Shown in pieces: positions 7,866 through 16,626 of a DNA stretch of 64,000 nucleotides. The DNA is from JBGTSJ01 sp041940305 (GTDB lineage: Bacteria; Planctomycetota; Planctomycetia; Planctomycetales; Planctomycetaceae). The DNA lies in contig JBGTSJ010000027.1 of the NCBI GenBank assembly GCA_041940305.1, positions 1-64,000 of the forward strand, in the 5' to 3' direction. The notes beneath the pieces are model-generated. The model saw nothing but the letters and a program-made list of their open reading frames with translations, was not told the origin of the DNA and did no database searches. The stretch's first letter is position 1. Each line of letters opens with the position of its first letter. Both the position numbers and the translations under genes were made by a program.

Positions 7866-8687
7866 TCAGTGCGTCATCGCGTAGAACACGATGTTGATGC
7901 CGAGCGGGTACGCCCACTTCTCGGAATACTGATGAAAGTACTCCACGTTCTCCCCCTCCCGCTCCCAGCCGTCTCCGAGGTCGGTGTTGTGGCAGATGAT
8001 CATCATCATCCGATCGTTGTCGTCGTACACCGCCCGGTAGTTCGCATGCGGCGCGTCCCAGCGCTCCGATCGCTGACCTGACAGCGCGTGACCGATCGAC
8101 GGGATCTGCGGCTTCTCCGTCAGGTCGTACACGCAGTGAAAGATCGGATGCTCCAGTTCCAGGTCCACCGGCTCCCGGTCAGGAAACACCTTCTTCAGGT
8201 CCTCGTAAAACATCGCCCACTCGTACTCCCCCCAGAAGTCGTCCACCATCACGAAGCCGCCGTTGAAACAGTAACGCCGGAGGCAGTCGGTTTCCTCGGG
8301 CGTCAGACCCAATCCGTCCCCCGGCTCGATGATGTACAGGAACGGGTAGTCGAACAGCCGCGGGTCCGTCAGCTCCAGCACCATCGGGTTGGGGTTCACC
8401 TTCAGCGACGTGAGCTGCTGCAGGCGGAACGAGAAATTGAGGTCGCTGTCCGGATAGTCGGTCTGCCACTTTCCCCAGCCGTAACCGCCGTACGGGTTGT
8501 ACATCACGCGCACGAACGTGAAGACGTCCTCCGGAAACTCCTCGTCCAGTTCCCAGTCGGGCACGCCGCGGCGATCGAGCAGGATCTGCGGACCCGGGGA
8601 GATCGGCTCGCGGTACCGCCGCCCGCGTTGAGCCAAGCTCACACTGCACGCGGTGAGCAACAGCAGCCAGATCGTCAGCCGTTTCAT
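7866..8687 (-). CDS. DUF4159 domain exported protein
   Basis: Product of 273 residues. A signal peptide (MKRLTIWLLLLTACSVSLAQ) is followed by a DUF4159 domain with segments such as FTFVRVMYNPYGGYGWGKW, PFLYIIEPGDGLGLTPEE and GGFVMVDDFWGE, and by HPIFHCVYDL near the C-terminus. DUF4159 has a glutamine-amidotransferase-like fold and no firm function. The ATG at 8687 is preferred because GAGGTG lies 6 bases before it; an upstream in-frame ATG at 8723 would add 12 non-signal residues. The TPR/peptidase gene upstream on the same strand starts 55 bases away and may be co-transcribed. Confidence 0.8.
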   Translation of the reverse strand: MKRLTIWLLLLTACSVSLAQRGRRYREPISPGPQILLDRRGVPDWELDEEFPEDVFTFVRVMYNPYGGYGWGKWQTDYPDSDLNFSFRLQQLTSLKVNPNPMVLELTDPRLFDYPFLYIIEPGDGLGLTPEETDCLRRYCFNGGFVMVDDFWGEYEWAMFYEDLKKVFPDREPVDLELEHPIFHCVYDLTEKPQIPSIGHALSGQRSERWDAPHANYRAVYDDNDRMMMIICHNTDLGDGWEREGENVEYFHQYSEKWAYPLGINIVFYAMTH

Positions 8688-8741
8688 GGCTTGCACCTCG
8701 TTCCGGTCAGTGTAGGGCTCCACCAGGGCGCCAACAATCGC

Positions 8742-11339
8742 TCACTCCCCGCGCACGGGCCGTGACGCAGGCTCTTTCTTCGCCTCCCGCACCAGTCTCA
8801 GCAGCAGCGCGTGCGCGTCTCGGAATCGCGGCGCTTCTTCCAGCGACAGCAGCACGTGGCGCCGCGCCTGCTCCCCATCGCCGGCCGTCTCATACAGCCG
8901 CGCGAGCCGAAAGTGCAGTCCGGCGGGATCGTCGGGCGCCAGCGATAACAGCGCTCGGCACGCCGCGATCGCTTCTTCGGGACGGTCCAGTTGTTCGGCC
9001 GCATCAGCCAGGGAGCGGTGAGGCTGCGGGATCAGCGGGTTGACGGCCAGCGTCTGCAGCGCCCGTTCCCGCACTTCCTCCCAGTCCTGCTCGGACGCAC
9101 CCAGTTCGATCAGTCTCAGGTAGACGGCGACCGCGTCCGGATCAATCGCCGCGTACTCTGACAGCACCGTCCGCTCTGCCTCGACGGACCCGCGACGACG
9201 ATGCACGTCCGCCAGCAGCAGCGCAGCACTCTCCGGCCCCGACTGTTGTGGATACAGTTCCCGCGCTTGTTCCAGCACGCGAACCGCATCCTCCCACTGT
9301 TCCGTCTCGATGAAGTGCCGACCGCACGCGATCAACCCCGCCAGATTGTTCGGGTTCTCCAGCAGCCACGCTTCCACGGCCACTCCCGGCAACGCGCCGT
9401 TCAGCAGTCGCACGACTTCGGGCGGCGACCAGTCCACGTCCGGGGCCAACTCACGAGCCTGCTGCTCAATGTAATCCTGAAAGGCCGCATCCAGCTCCGC
9501 CAGCAGCGCGGTGTGCCGTTCGATTGCGTCATTGATGAGCACTCCCTCCGCCAGGTCGCTCAGGATCGCCGACAGTGCTTCGAAGCCGAACTCCTCAATG
9601 ATGTACTCCACGACCATCGAGGACTCGTAGTAGGCGAACATGATATGCGCCGCGCTCTTCGGTGCGAGGAACGCCGCGCTCAGGTCCCCGATCGGCGTCA
9701 GCTCACCGCCGAGTACCATTGACCGATACGTGGGTTCCATCCGCTCGCCCCACGCCGGGTTCGCCTGCCGCTCCTCATAGACCGAGATCCCTTCGCTCAA
9801 CCATCGCGGCATCTTGTTGCGCGTCAGGTTGAGCGTGACGACGTGCGCGAACTCATGCCACAGGACCGATTCCCAGTTGCTCGGCTGCAGCTGAGCCGCC
9901 GGGCTGTTCGCCGTGATGACGTTGCCGAAGCACACTCCCAGGTATCCGGAGACCCCCGGCATCCCGAACGTGCGGACCGCGAAGTCATCGGCGTCCGCGA
10001 AGATCTCGACTGTTACCGGTCCCTCCAGTTCGAGTCCGTACTTGGCGCACAGCGTCTCGTGCGCCCGCTGCAGCAGGTTCAGCACCCGCTCCCCGTACAC
10101 GTCCGCCTCCCTCGCCTCCATCCGCACGATGAACCGCCCCTGCTCCAGCGTCCGGTATCGCTCCAGTTCGTCTCGCAACGTGACGAGGTTGTACATCGCA
10201 ATGTCGTAGGCGTCCGCCTGAAACGCCGCGTCCGCCAGCCGCCATCCCTCTTCCTCCTCGCCCAGCCGGAGCAAGTCGTCCGCCAGTTGCTTCCGCGCCG
10301 GCAGATACTCGGGATCCACTTCGAGCGCCTGCCGTTGATGCGCGGCCCCCTCGGCGAACCGGTACTTCTGCGACAGCTCCCGCCCAATGATGAAGTCCAC
10401 CTCCGGATTGGTCGACCAGGTGCTGAGCGCCTCCGTGCGCAGTTCTGCCTCCCGCTCCGCATCGCCCCGCACGTGCTCGATCGCCGCCCAGTAGGCCAGC
10501 GCTTCCGGATGCGTCGCGTTGATCTTGAGGACGCTCCGCAGGATCAGCTCGGCGTCGGCGTACTGCTCAGCGTCGATCGCCCGATCCGCCTGTAGCAACA
10601 GGGTGGGAATGTGACGCGGATTCAGTTCCAGCGCTCGCGCCAGCGCCTCCATGCTCGCCGCACGATCGCTCGACGTGAGCGCCGCCGCCAGACCGTAGTG
10701 CGCATCGGGCGCAGTAGGGAATCCATCGATCGCCTTGCGGAACGTCTCGGCGGCCAGCTGAAAGTCACGCTTCGCCAGCGCCAGGTTCCCGAGCGCCAGC
10801 AGCGGCTCGGGGCGGCGCGGATTATTCCGCCGCGCCCGCGAAAAGAACGCGTCCTGCACCTCTTTCGCATCCGCACCCAGTTCGAGGGCCGCCTCGCCCA
10901 GCACCAACAGATTGTCAGCGTCGGTAAACCGCCACGCGGAGGATTCGACCAACTGCGTAATGGCATCCAATTCCGCATCGGCCGCTGCGTCGTCGCCGCA
11001 GAACCGGGCCGCATCCCGTAGCCGCCAGTGCAGCCGGATGCTGAACGGATATCGCTCCAGTCCCGTCGTGCACGTCTCGCGGGCCGCCGAGTAGCGTCCG
11101 AGCAGCAGTTCCAGGTCTGCCTTCAGAACGCGCCAGTCCTCGCCGTAAGCACCCCCCTCCACGGCCTCCGCAGCGCTGGCCAGCGCATCCTCGTACTGAC
11201 CGGCCGTGAACATTTCCCGCGTCGCCGGCAGGTCCGCCGCGACGGCTGCGGCCGGTCGAGCGAACGCAATCAGCAGGGCGCCGGCAATCAGGCTTCGAGT
11301 CGACACAGCGATCTGCATGATCCCTCGCTTCCGGGCCAT
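8742..11339 (-). CDS. Exported TPR protein with a gluzincin metallopeptidase (peptidase MA-like) domain
   Basis: Product of 865 residues. A signal peptide is followed by about 350 residues of TPR-like helices, then a metallopeptidase domain with LWHEFAHVVTLNLTRN and MPRWLSEGISVYEE, giving the HExxH zinc site and the downstream glutamate of gluzincins. A second TPR set ends the protein. It probably acts in the periplasm; whether it cleaves proteins is unproven. The ATG at 11339 is used, but an ATG at 11318 with GAGGG close upstream is an alternative, and both leave a good signal peptide. Confidence 0.8.
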   Translation of the reverse strand: MARKRGIMQIAVSTRSLIAGALLIAFARPAAAVAADLPATREMFTAGQYEDALASAAEAVEGGAYGEDWRVLKADLELLLGRYSAARETCTTGLERYPFSIRLHWRLRDAARFCGDDAAADAELDAITQLVESSAWRFTDADNLLVLGEAALELGADAKEVQDAFFSRARRNNPRRPEPLLALGNLALAKRDFQLAAETFRKAIDGFPTAPDAHYGLAAALTSSDRAASMEALARALELNPRHIPTLLLQADRAIDAEQYADAELILRSVLKINATHPEALAYWAAIEHVRGDAEREAELRTEALSTWSTNPEVDFIIGRELSQKYRFAEGAAHQRQALEVDPEYLPARKQLADDLLRLGEEEEGWRLADAAFQADAYDIAMYNLVTLRDELERYRTLEQGRFIVRMEAREADVYGERVLNLLQRAHETLCAKYGLELEGPVTVEIFADADDFAVRTFGMPGVSGYLGVCFGNVITANSPAAQLQPSNWESVLWHEFAHVVTLNLTRNKMPRWLSEGISVYEERQANPAWGERMEPTYRSMVLGGELTPIGDLSAAFLAPKSAAHIMFAYYESSMVVEYIIEEFGFEALSAILSDLAEGVLINDAIERHTALLAELDAAFQDYIEQQARELAPDVDWSPPEVVRLLNGALPGVAVEAWLLENPNNLAGLIACGRHFIETEQWEDAVRVLEQARELYPQQSGPESAALLLADVHRRRGSVEAERTVLSEYAAIDPDAVAVYLRLIELGASEQDWEEVRERALQTLAVNPLIPQPHRSLADAAEQLDRPEEAIAACRALLSLAPDDPAGLHFRLARLYETAGDGEQARRHVLLSLEEAPRFRDAHALLLRLVREAKKEPASRPVRGE

Positions 11340-11455
11340 CTGCCGCCGGCGCGATCGGCGTGTTCCTGCTCCGCTCGGATCAATGATAACCGCTCGCGCC
11401 CCGACTCGTTAGACTGCGGCGCACTCGACGCGGAAGTACTGCCCCCCATCAACAT

Positions 11456-11938
11456 ATGGCCGCCCCCCGCCGGAAACGCCTGATGCTCTACGTCGCGATT
11501 GGACTCGGTATCGCCATCGGCATCCTGATCAGCCTGTCAATGGCGTCGCGCCGGCGGCCTCCGCTGGGTGTGCTCGACGGAAAGCTGCGACCGTGCGGTC
11601 CGTCCCCCAATTGTGTCTGCAGCCAGCAGCCGGACGAGGAGCACCGCATTGACCCGCTGACCTGCCGCGGAGATCCCCAGGCCGAGTTTCGCCGCCTCCG
11701 TGATCTCGTCCGCTCGCTCCCCCGCACGCTGCTCGTCGAGGAGCGGGACGGCTACTTGCGATACGAGTTCGTCACGCCGCTCGTGCGCTACATGGACGAC
11801 GTGGAATTCCTCCTCGATGCGCAGGCCGGCGTCATTCACGTGCGGAGCGCGTCCCGCGTCGGACGATCGGACTTCGGAGCCAACCGCTCCCGCGTTGACG
11901 ACATTCGCCGGCGGTTTTCGACGCCGGCGCACGACTGA
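11456..11938 (+). CDS. DUF1499 family protein with an N-terminal membrane anchor
   Basis: Product of 160 residues. Residues about 9-29 form a single membrane segment after a basic N-terminus. The rest matches DUF1499: CGPSPNCVCSQ, a central basic stretch, and the characteristic end RYMDDVEFLLDAQAGVIHVRSASRVGRSDFGANRSRV (broken here into its recognisable parts). The function of DUF1499 is unknown. It stands alone and is divergent from the TPR/peptidase gene. Confidence 0.85.
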   Translation: MAAPRRKRLMLYVAIGLGIAIGILISLSMASRRRPPLGVLDGKLRPCGPSPNCVCSQQPDEEHRIDPLTCRGDPQAEFRRLRDLVRSLPRTLLVEERDGYLRYEFVTPLVRYMDDVEFLLDAQAGVIHVRSASRVGRSDFGANRSRVDDIRRRFSTPAHD

Positions 11939-12051
11939 CCCGGAATCGCGTTGCTCCGCCGGCAACGCATCTGGTAGAGTCCCGCCCCGTTTCGGCAGGG
12001 AGGCTGCGCGCGGCCGCGCAATTCAGCGACAGCGAACGTCAGGGATGACCG

Positions 12052-12897
12052 ATGGCTGCCTATCGCGAGCATATCACCGTCAGCGGCATGCTGGGGGCCG
12101 GCGTCGGACTCGCCAGCACCTTCGCCTTCGGTTTCACGCCGGTGCAGGGCATGCTTGCCGGCTGGCTCACCGCGATCGGCGGCATCCTCCCCGATCTCGA
12201 CTCCGAGAGCGGCCGCCCGGTCCGTGAAATGTTCGGACTCACCGCCTCCGTCCTCCCTCTCCTCATGCTCGGCCGCGTCCTCCGCTGGACGGGCATGCAG
12301 AACGATCCCGAAACCATCATGGTCCTCTTTCTGACCATGTACCTGCTCATCAAGTATGGACTGGCGTCGCTCGTTGCCACGGTCAGCGTCCATCGCGGCA
12401 TGTTTCACAGTATCCCGGCCTTGCTGATCACCTCCGAGGCCGCCTGGCTGGCCTACCCCAGCGACAGCCCGCGCGTGAAGCTCCTCATGGCCGGTGGAAT
12501 AGGGGCCGGCTTCTTCTCCCACCTGCTGCTGGACGAGATCTACAGCGTGCAGTGGTCCGGAGTCCGGATCACGCTCAAGAAATCCGCCGGCAGCGCCCTC
12601 AAGTTTTTCGGCAACGGCTTCTCCGGCAATGCGGTCGCCTATGTGCTCCTGGTCTGTCTGACCCTGGTGACGCTCAACGAAGCCGGAATTATCGCGCGTC
12701 CGGTTCCATCGACGCTCCGCGCCAGCGACTCACCCGTGGAACTCGATCCGCTGGCCGCCGAACCAGTCCTGGGAGAAGTGATGCCCCTCACGACGGACCT
12801 TCCGCCGGCCCCGTCTCCCGGCACCCCCCTCAGTCCGCAGCCGGCGCCGGCCGTGCAAGCCGCCGACGAGCCAGCCGCGGACGGCATCCTCCGCTGA
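12052..12897 (+). CDS. YdjM/LexA-binding-type inner-membrane protein (metal-dependent hydrolase family)
   Basis: Product of 281 residues. The N-terminal two thirds matches the YdjM family: an HITVSGMLGAG start, AIGGILPDLDSESGRP with the conserved Asp pair, VHRGMFHSIPALL with the paired His, and FFSHLLLDEIYSV. Several hydrophobic segments place it in the inner membrane. The last 70 residues are Pro- and Ala-rich and probably disordered. The enzymatic role of the family is uncertain. It starts 113 bases after the DUF1499 gene on the same strand. Confidence 0.8.
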   Translation: MAAYREHITVSGMLGAGVGLASTFAFGFTPVQGMLAGWLTAIGGILPDLDSESGRPVREMFGLTASVLPLLMLGRVLRWTGMQNDPETIMVLFLTMYLLIKYGLASLVATVSVHRGMFHSIPALLITSEAAWLAYPSDSPRVKLLMAGGIGAGFFSHLLLDEIYSVQWSGVRITLKKSAGSALKFFGNGFSGNAVAYVLLVCLTLVTLNEAGIIARPVPSTLRASDSPVELDPLAAEPVLGEVMPLTTDLPPAPSPGTPLSPQPAPAVQAADEPAADGILR

Positions 12898-12928
12898 TCG
12901 CCGCGCCACATTTGCGCCCCACCCCACT

Positions 12929-12958
12929 CTAGCCCGACGCGCCACCGGGGGCCGAGCG
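12929..12958. repeat. Dispersed GC-rich repeat, copy B
   Basis: CTAGCCCGACGCGCCACCGG followed by GGGCCGAGCG, in the spacer after the YdjM-like gene. Same orientation as copies A, C and D. Confidence 0.7.
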
Positions 12959-13096
12959 CTTCGAAACGCTCTCCCATCCCGCCATGCGGCAGGACGCCCG
13001 CACACACACCGCATCGAGTGTCGGGACCCGCCCCCAATGATTACATTGGGACGCGTACGACTGTTGCCTACCACCGGACTCCAATCGCACGCACTC

Positions 13097-13957
13097 ATGA
13101 AAATCGCCGGAGTACAGATGGACGTCGCCATTGGCGACGTCGCCGCCAACGTCCATCGAATCCAGTCGCATCTCCGCGAAACCGCGGCTGCGGGCGCGGC
13201 CCTCGCCATCTTCCCCGAGTGCGCCGCGACCGGCTATTGCTTCGCCAGCCTCGCTGAGGCCCGCGAGTTCGCACAGCCGGTTCCCGGACCGATCACCGAG
13301 TCCGTCGCCGCCGAATGCCGCAAGCTCGGCGTCTCTGCCATCATCGGCATGCTGGAGGCGGATGGCGACCGGATCTTCAATGCAGCCGTCCTCATCGGTC
13401 CCAAAGGCGTCGGCGGCCTGTACCGCAAGGTGCACCTCCCGTACCTGGGAATCGACATGTTCACCTCGTACGGCGACCGCCCCTTCACCGTACACGACGT
13501 CGCCGGACTCCGCGTCGGGATGAATATCTGCTACGACGCCGCCTTTCCTGAAGCCGCCCGCTGCCTCGCCCTCCTCGGGGCCGACCTCATCGCCCTCCCC
13601 ACCAACTGGCCCCCCGGCGCCGAGTGCACCGCCGAATGCACCATTCGCTCCCGGGCGATGGAGAACGCCGTCTACTACGCCGCCATCAACCGTGTCGGCG
13701 ACGAGCGCGGCTTCCACTTCATCGGCATGAGCAGCATCTGCGCCCCCAATGGCGACGTCCTCGCCGTCTCGCACGGCACGGACGAGCAGATTCTCTACGC
13801 CGAAATCGATCCCGCCCGTTCCCGTCGCAAGCACATCATCCGCGTCCCCGACAAACACGAAATCGACCGCATTGCCGACCGCCGCCCCGAGATGTACGCG
13901 CCGCTGGTCGACGCTCAATCAACGAAAACGCCGCGTGAAGTCCACGCGGCGTCGTAA
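13097..13957 (+). CDS. Carbon-nitrogen hydrolase (nitrilase superfamily)
   Basis: Product of 286 residues. The catalytic triad positions are present: Glu in AIFPECAATGY, Lys in YRKVHLPYLG and Cys in NICYDAAFPE, with a helper Glu in the middle. Members hydrolyse amides or nitriles in the cytoplasm; the particular substrate cannot be deduced. The start ATG at 13097 begins the family-typical MKIAGVQMD. The open frame extends 20 codons upstream without family resemblance. Confidence 0.85.
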   Translation: MKIAGVQMDVAIGDVAANVHRIQSHLRETAAAGAALAIFPECAATGYCFASLAEAREFAQPVPGPITESVAAECRKLGVSAIIGMLEADGDRIFNAAVLIGPKGVGGLYRKVHLPYLGIDMFTSYGDRPFTVHDVAGLRVGMNICYDAAFPEAARCLALLGADLIALPTNWPPGAECTAECTIRSRAMENAVYYAAINRVGDERGFHFIGMSSICAPNGDVLAVSHGTDEQILYAEIDPARSRRKHIIRVPDKHEIDRIADRRPEMYAPLVDAQSTKTPREVHAAS

Positions 13958-13988
13958 GCGATTCAGGACAGCTCTCGCCGTGCCCTGC

Positions 13989-14705
13989 TCAAGGGGCCGT
14001 TTCCGTCCCGTCCGGCTCTGATTCTGTGGCATCGGTCTCGCTCGACTCACCTGCGTCGGCGGCAGGCTCCTCCGGAGTGTCAGACGACGGCTCCGTCGCT
14101 TCCGGCTCTGTTCCTTCCGGCGCTGTCGCCTCCGGTTCCGTGGTCGCTTCCGGAGTGCCGGCGGCATCCGGGTCGGCATCGTCCGCGGCAGGCCCTCCCG
14201 GGGAGCCCGGCATCCCCGGCATCATGCCGGGCGTTGACGCAGGGGCATCCGATTCCGAAGGCGTCACCGCAACTGGCTCCTCTTCGGGAGGCGCATCGCT
14301 CGTCTCCAGCCCCATGATGGCCGGCTCTGGCTCACTCGGATCGTAGGGCAGCGTCATCCCGTAGCGCGAAGTCAGGCCGCGCCACGACAATTGGATGTAC
14401 GCGCGATGATCGCTTGCCTTATCGACTTCTTTCTGCGGCCAGCCCACCAGCAGGCCGTCGACGTCCTTGACATACAGCGGCTGTGGATTCGGCCCCTCGT
14501 CCTGCGCGATCCGGTCCTGCAGTGCATTCAGCGTCATCTCATATCCAAACCGCGCCCGCGCCTGGAATCCCACCAGCAGCAACAGCACGATGATGCCGCC
14601 CCACACCAGCACGCGCTCCGCGGAAGAACGCACCGGCTTGGTCTTCTGGGCGGAAGATGCGGATGGAGGAGTCGACGGGACAGGATCGGGAGGCGACGTG
14701 GACAT
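13989..14705 (-). CDS. Membrane-anchored protein with Pro/Thr/Glu-rich tail
   Basis: Product of 238 residues. A short Pro/Ser-rich N-terminus precedes one membrane helix (VLVWGGIIVLLLLVGFQA, about residues 31-48). A roughly 80-residue conserved-looking region follows, then a 120-residue tail built of Glu, Pro, Thr and Asp repeats such as PEATEPEATAPEG. No family is recognised. The tail is probably disordered and outside the cytoplasm. The ATG at 14705 has GGAG 7 bases upstream; the open frame runs further upstream without protein-like composition. Confidence 0.6.
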   Translation of the reverse strand: MSTSPPDPVPSTPPSASSAQKTKPVRSSAERVLVWGGIIVLLLLVGFQARARFGYEMTLNALQDRIAQDEGPNPQPLYVKDVDGLLVGWPQKEVDKASDHRAYIQLSWRGLTSRYGMTLPYDPSEPEPAIMGLETSDAPPEEEPVAVTPSESDAPASTPGMMPGMPGSPGGPAADDADPDAAGTPEATTEPEATAPEGTEPEATEPSSDTPEEPAADAGESSETDATESEPDGTETAP

Positions 14706-14817
14706 GAGGATCTCCGCTGGCAGGAACAGGCGTGAGGACACGACGAAGTGCGGCCTTAGCATGCCGCAGCCATCAACCACATGCAAGCCCGCCCCGTCGC
14801 CACGATTCTCCGGGTGC

Positions 14818-15330
14818 TCAGCAGCCTTCACGCCACTCCCACATGGCCCACTGCCCGAAGTTCTCCTCAACCTCAATCCGCATCGTATCGAGGCGTCCTG
14901 CATTGCTCCCCAGCGCGTCTCGCAAACGCCCCCCGATCCACCGGGCGATCAGCTCGGCCGTGGTCTGCTCGATCGGCAGCAGCACGCACTCATCGCGCGG
15001 AAAAACCCACCGCCGCTCTGCATAGCGCGCTTCCACTTCGCTGTCGCCGATGGTCACCTCGATCCGCGGATGCCGCAGCGGCAGCAGCATCCGATGGTCC
15101 AGCTCGGCAATAATCCCCTGCAGCGCGTCCCGCAGCGCGATGAAGTCAAACACGTAGCCGTTCTCATCCAGCGGCCCGGCGACCTCCACCGCCGTCCGCC
15201 AGTTGTGGCCATGAATCCGCTCGCAGATCTCCCCCCCGGCCGTCGTGATCGTAATGAAGTGCCCCGCGCTGAAGACCAGATGGTCCTTCGTCACCCGCAC
15301 ACGAAACCGCTCCGACGCGGATCGACTCAT
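14818..15330 (-). CDS. 6-pyruvoyl tetrahydropterin synthase/QueD family protein
   Basis: Product of 170 residues, longer than the 120 or so of typical QueD. Zinc-ligand histidines lie in VFSAGHF and ERIHGHNW, the catalytic Cys is four residues before HGH (CERIHGH), LDHRML carries the second Asp/His pair, and VEENFGQ supplies the closing Glu. QueD makes 6-carboxytetrahydropterin for queuosine and related 7-deazaguanines. The extra length and absence of other que genes leave a different pterin role possible. Confidence 0.8.
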   Translation of the reverse strand: MSRSASERFRVRVTKDHLVFSAGHFITITTAGGEICERIHGHNWRTAVEVAGPLDENGYVFDFIALRDALQGIIAELDHRMLLPLRHPRIEVTIGDSEVEARYAERRWVFPRDECVLLPIEQTTAELIARWIGGRLRDALGSNAGRLDTMRIEVEENFGQWAMWEWREGC

Positions 15331-15364
15331 GAGCCATCACTCCGAATCGAGGTTGGGAAGGAGT

Positions 15365-15479
15365 GGCCGCAGATGACGCGGATGAAACGGATTTACACGG
15401 ATCAATAAGCGTGACAGCAGAGTGCCCCCGGTGCTTCCTGCTTCCGCGAAAATCGGCGTCATCCGCGTCATCTGCGGCC
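15365..15479. repeat. Fold-back element, copy 1 (perfect 21-base arms)
   Basis: Arms at 15365-15385 and 15459-15479 are perfect inverted copies with the core GGCCGCAGATGACGCGGAT. They flank about 73 bases. Related elements lie at 42749-42843 and 47010-47127. Confidence 0.75.
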
Positions 15480-15502
15480 CCTTGACCAGAGAGCGCTGAC
15501 GC

Positions 15503-16423
15503 TCACCCCCGCTTCACCCAATCCACTCCGGACATCTCCGCCAGCGCCAGCATCAGGGCGTGCGTCCCGTTTCGCCCCCAACCCTTCGCTTTCACCGACT
15601 GGTACAGCTGCTCCGCCAGCGCCAGCCCCGGCATCGAGAGACCCATCCGCCGGCTCTCGGCCAGTGCGATTCCCATGTCCTTGATGAAGTGCTCTACGAA
15701 GAACCCCGGATCAAAGTTGTTCGCCATGATCCGCGGACCCAGGTTCGACAGCGACCAGCTTCCGGCCGCTCCCGTCGAAACCGACTTCATCACCGTCTCC
15801 AGGTCCAACCCCGCCTTGTAACCGTATAAGAGCGCTTCGCACACGCCGATCATCATGCTCGAGATCAGCACCTGGTTGACCATCTTGGTGTGCTGCCCCG
15901 CGCCCGCCTCCCCCTGATGCACGATCGTCTTTCCCATCGCCTCCCAGCAGGGCTGCAGCGCGTCAACGACGGCCTTCTCCCCGCCGATCATGATTGACAG
16001 CCGCGCCTCTTTCGCGCCAATGTCCCCGCCCGACACCGGCGCATCCACGCTGGACACTCCCTTCTCTTTCGCTGCGCGGGCAATCTCCACCGCCAGCGAC
16101 GGCTCGCTCGTCGTCATGTCCACCAGCACATTGCCCGACTTGCATCCCGCCAGCGCGCCGTCTTCGCCAAGAAACACGTCCCGCACGTCCTTGGGAAACC
16201 CGACGATGGCAAAGATCACATCAGACTTCTCCGCCACGCCCTTCGGCGTATCCGCCCATGCGGCCCCCTTGTCGATCAGTGGCTGCGCCTTCTTCTTCGT
16301 CCGGTTGTACACCGTCGCTGAGAACCCCTTGTCGATGAGGTGCCCGCACATGCTGGTCCCCATCACCCCGGTGCCGATCCAGCCGATTTTCGTCTTGCCG
16401 GGCGCGATCGCAGGGACTGCCAT
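15503..16423 (-). CDS. 3-hydroxyisobutyrate dehydrogenase-like NAD(P) oxidoreductase
   Basis: Product of 306 residues. The N-terminal Rossmann fold has IGWIGTGVMGTSM, followed by the family signature VDAPVSGGDIGAKEARL and the catalytic Lys in GAGQHTKMVNQVL. The beta-hydroxyacid dehydrogenase family includes 3-hydroxyisobutyrate dehydrogenase and tartronate semialdehyde reductase, and the substrate is not clear from sequence. The ATG at 16423 has GGAG 9 bases upstream; an in-frame GTG at 16438 overlaps that site and is unlikely. Confidence 0.85.
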   Translation of the reverse strand: MAVPAIAPGKTKIGWIGTGVMGTSMCGHLIDKGFSATVYNRTKKKAQPLIDKGAAWADTPKGVAEKSDVIFAIVGFPKDVRDVFLGEDGALAGCKSGNVLVDMTTSEPSLAVEIARAAKEKGVSSVDAPVSGGDIGAKEARLSIMIGGEKAVVDALQPCWEAMGKTIVHQGEAGAGQHTKMVNQVLISSMMIGVCEALLYGYKAGLDLETVMKSVSTGAAGSWSLSNLGPRIMANNFDPGFFVEHFIKDMGIALAESRRMGLSMPGLALAEQLYQSVKAKGWGRNGTHALMLALAEMSGVDWVKRG

Positions 16424-16537
16424 GATGTCGTTCTCCACAATGGTTCGAATGCTTATCGCGCCGAGTATAACGCAAGACCCCCACGCGCAAAGTTAGAGCA
16501 TCGACGCCCCCGCGCCACACTAGCCCCCACCGCCACG

Positions 16538-16567
16538 CTAGCCCGCCGCGCCAGCAAGGGCCGGGCG
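16538..16567. repeat. Dispersed GC-rich repeat, copy C
   Basis: CTAGCCCGCCGCGCCAGCAA followed by GGGCCGGGCG, with a second partial CACTAGCCC start at about 16518. It lies between the dehydrogenase and LptF/G genes. Confidence 0.65.
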
Positions 16568-16626
16568 CCTCCCGGCATTCCCCCACGTCCATCCGTGCGA
16601 CAGCACGTCGCAGCGCACATACCCAA

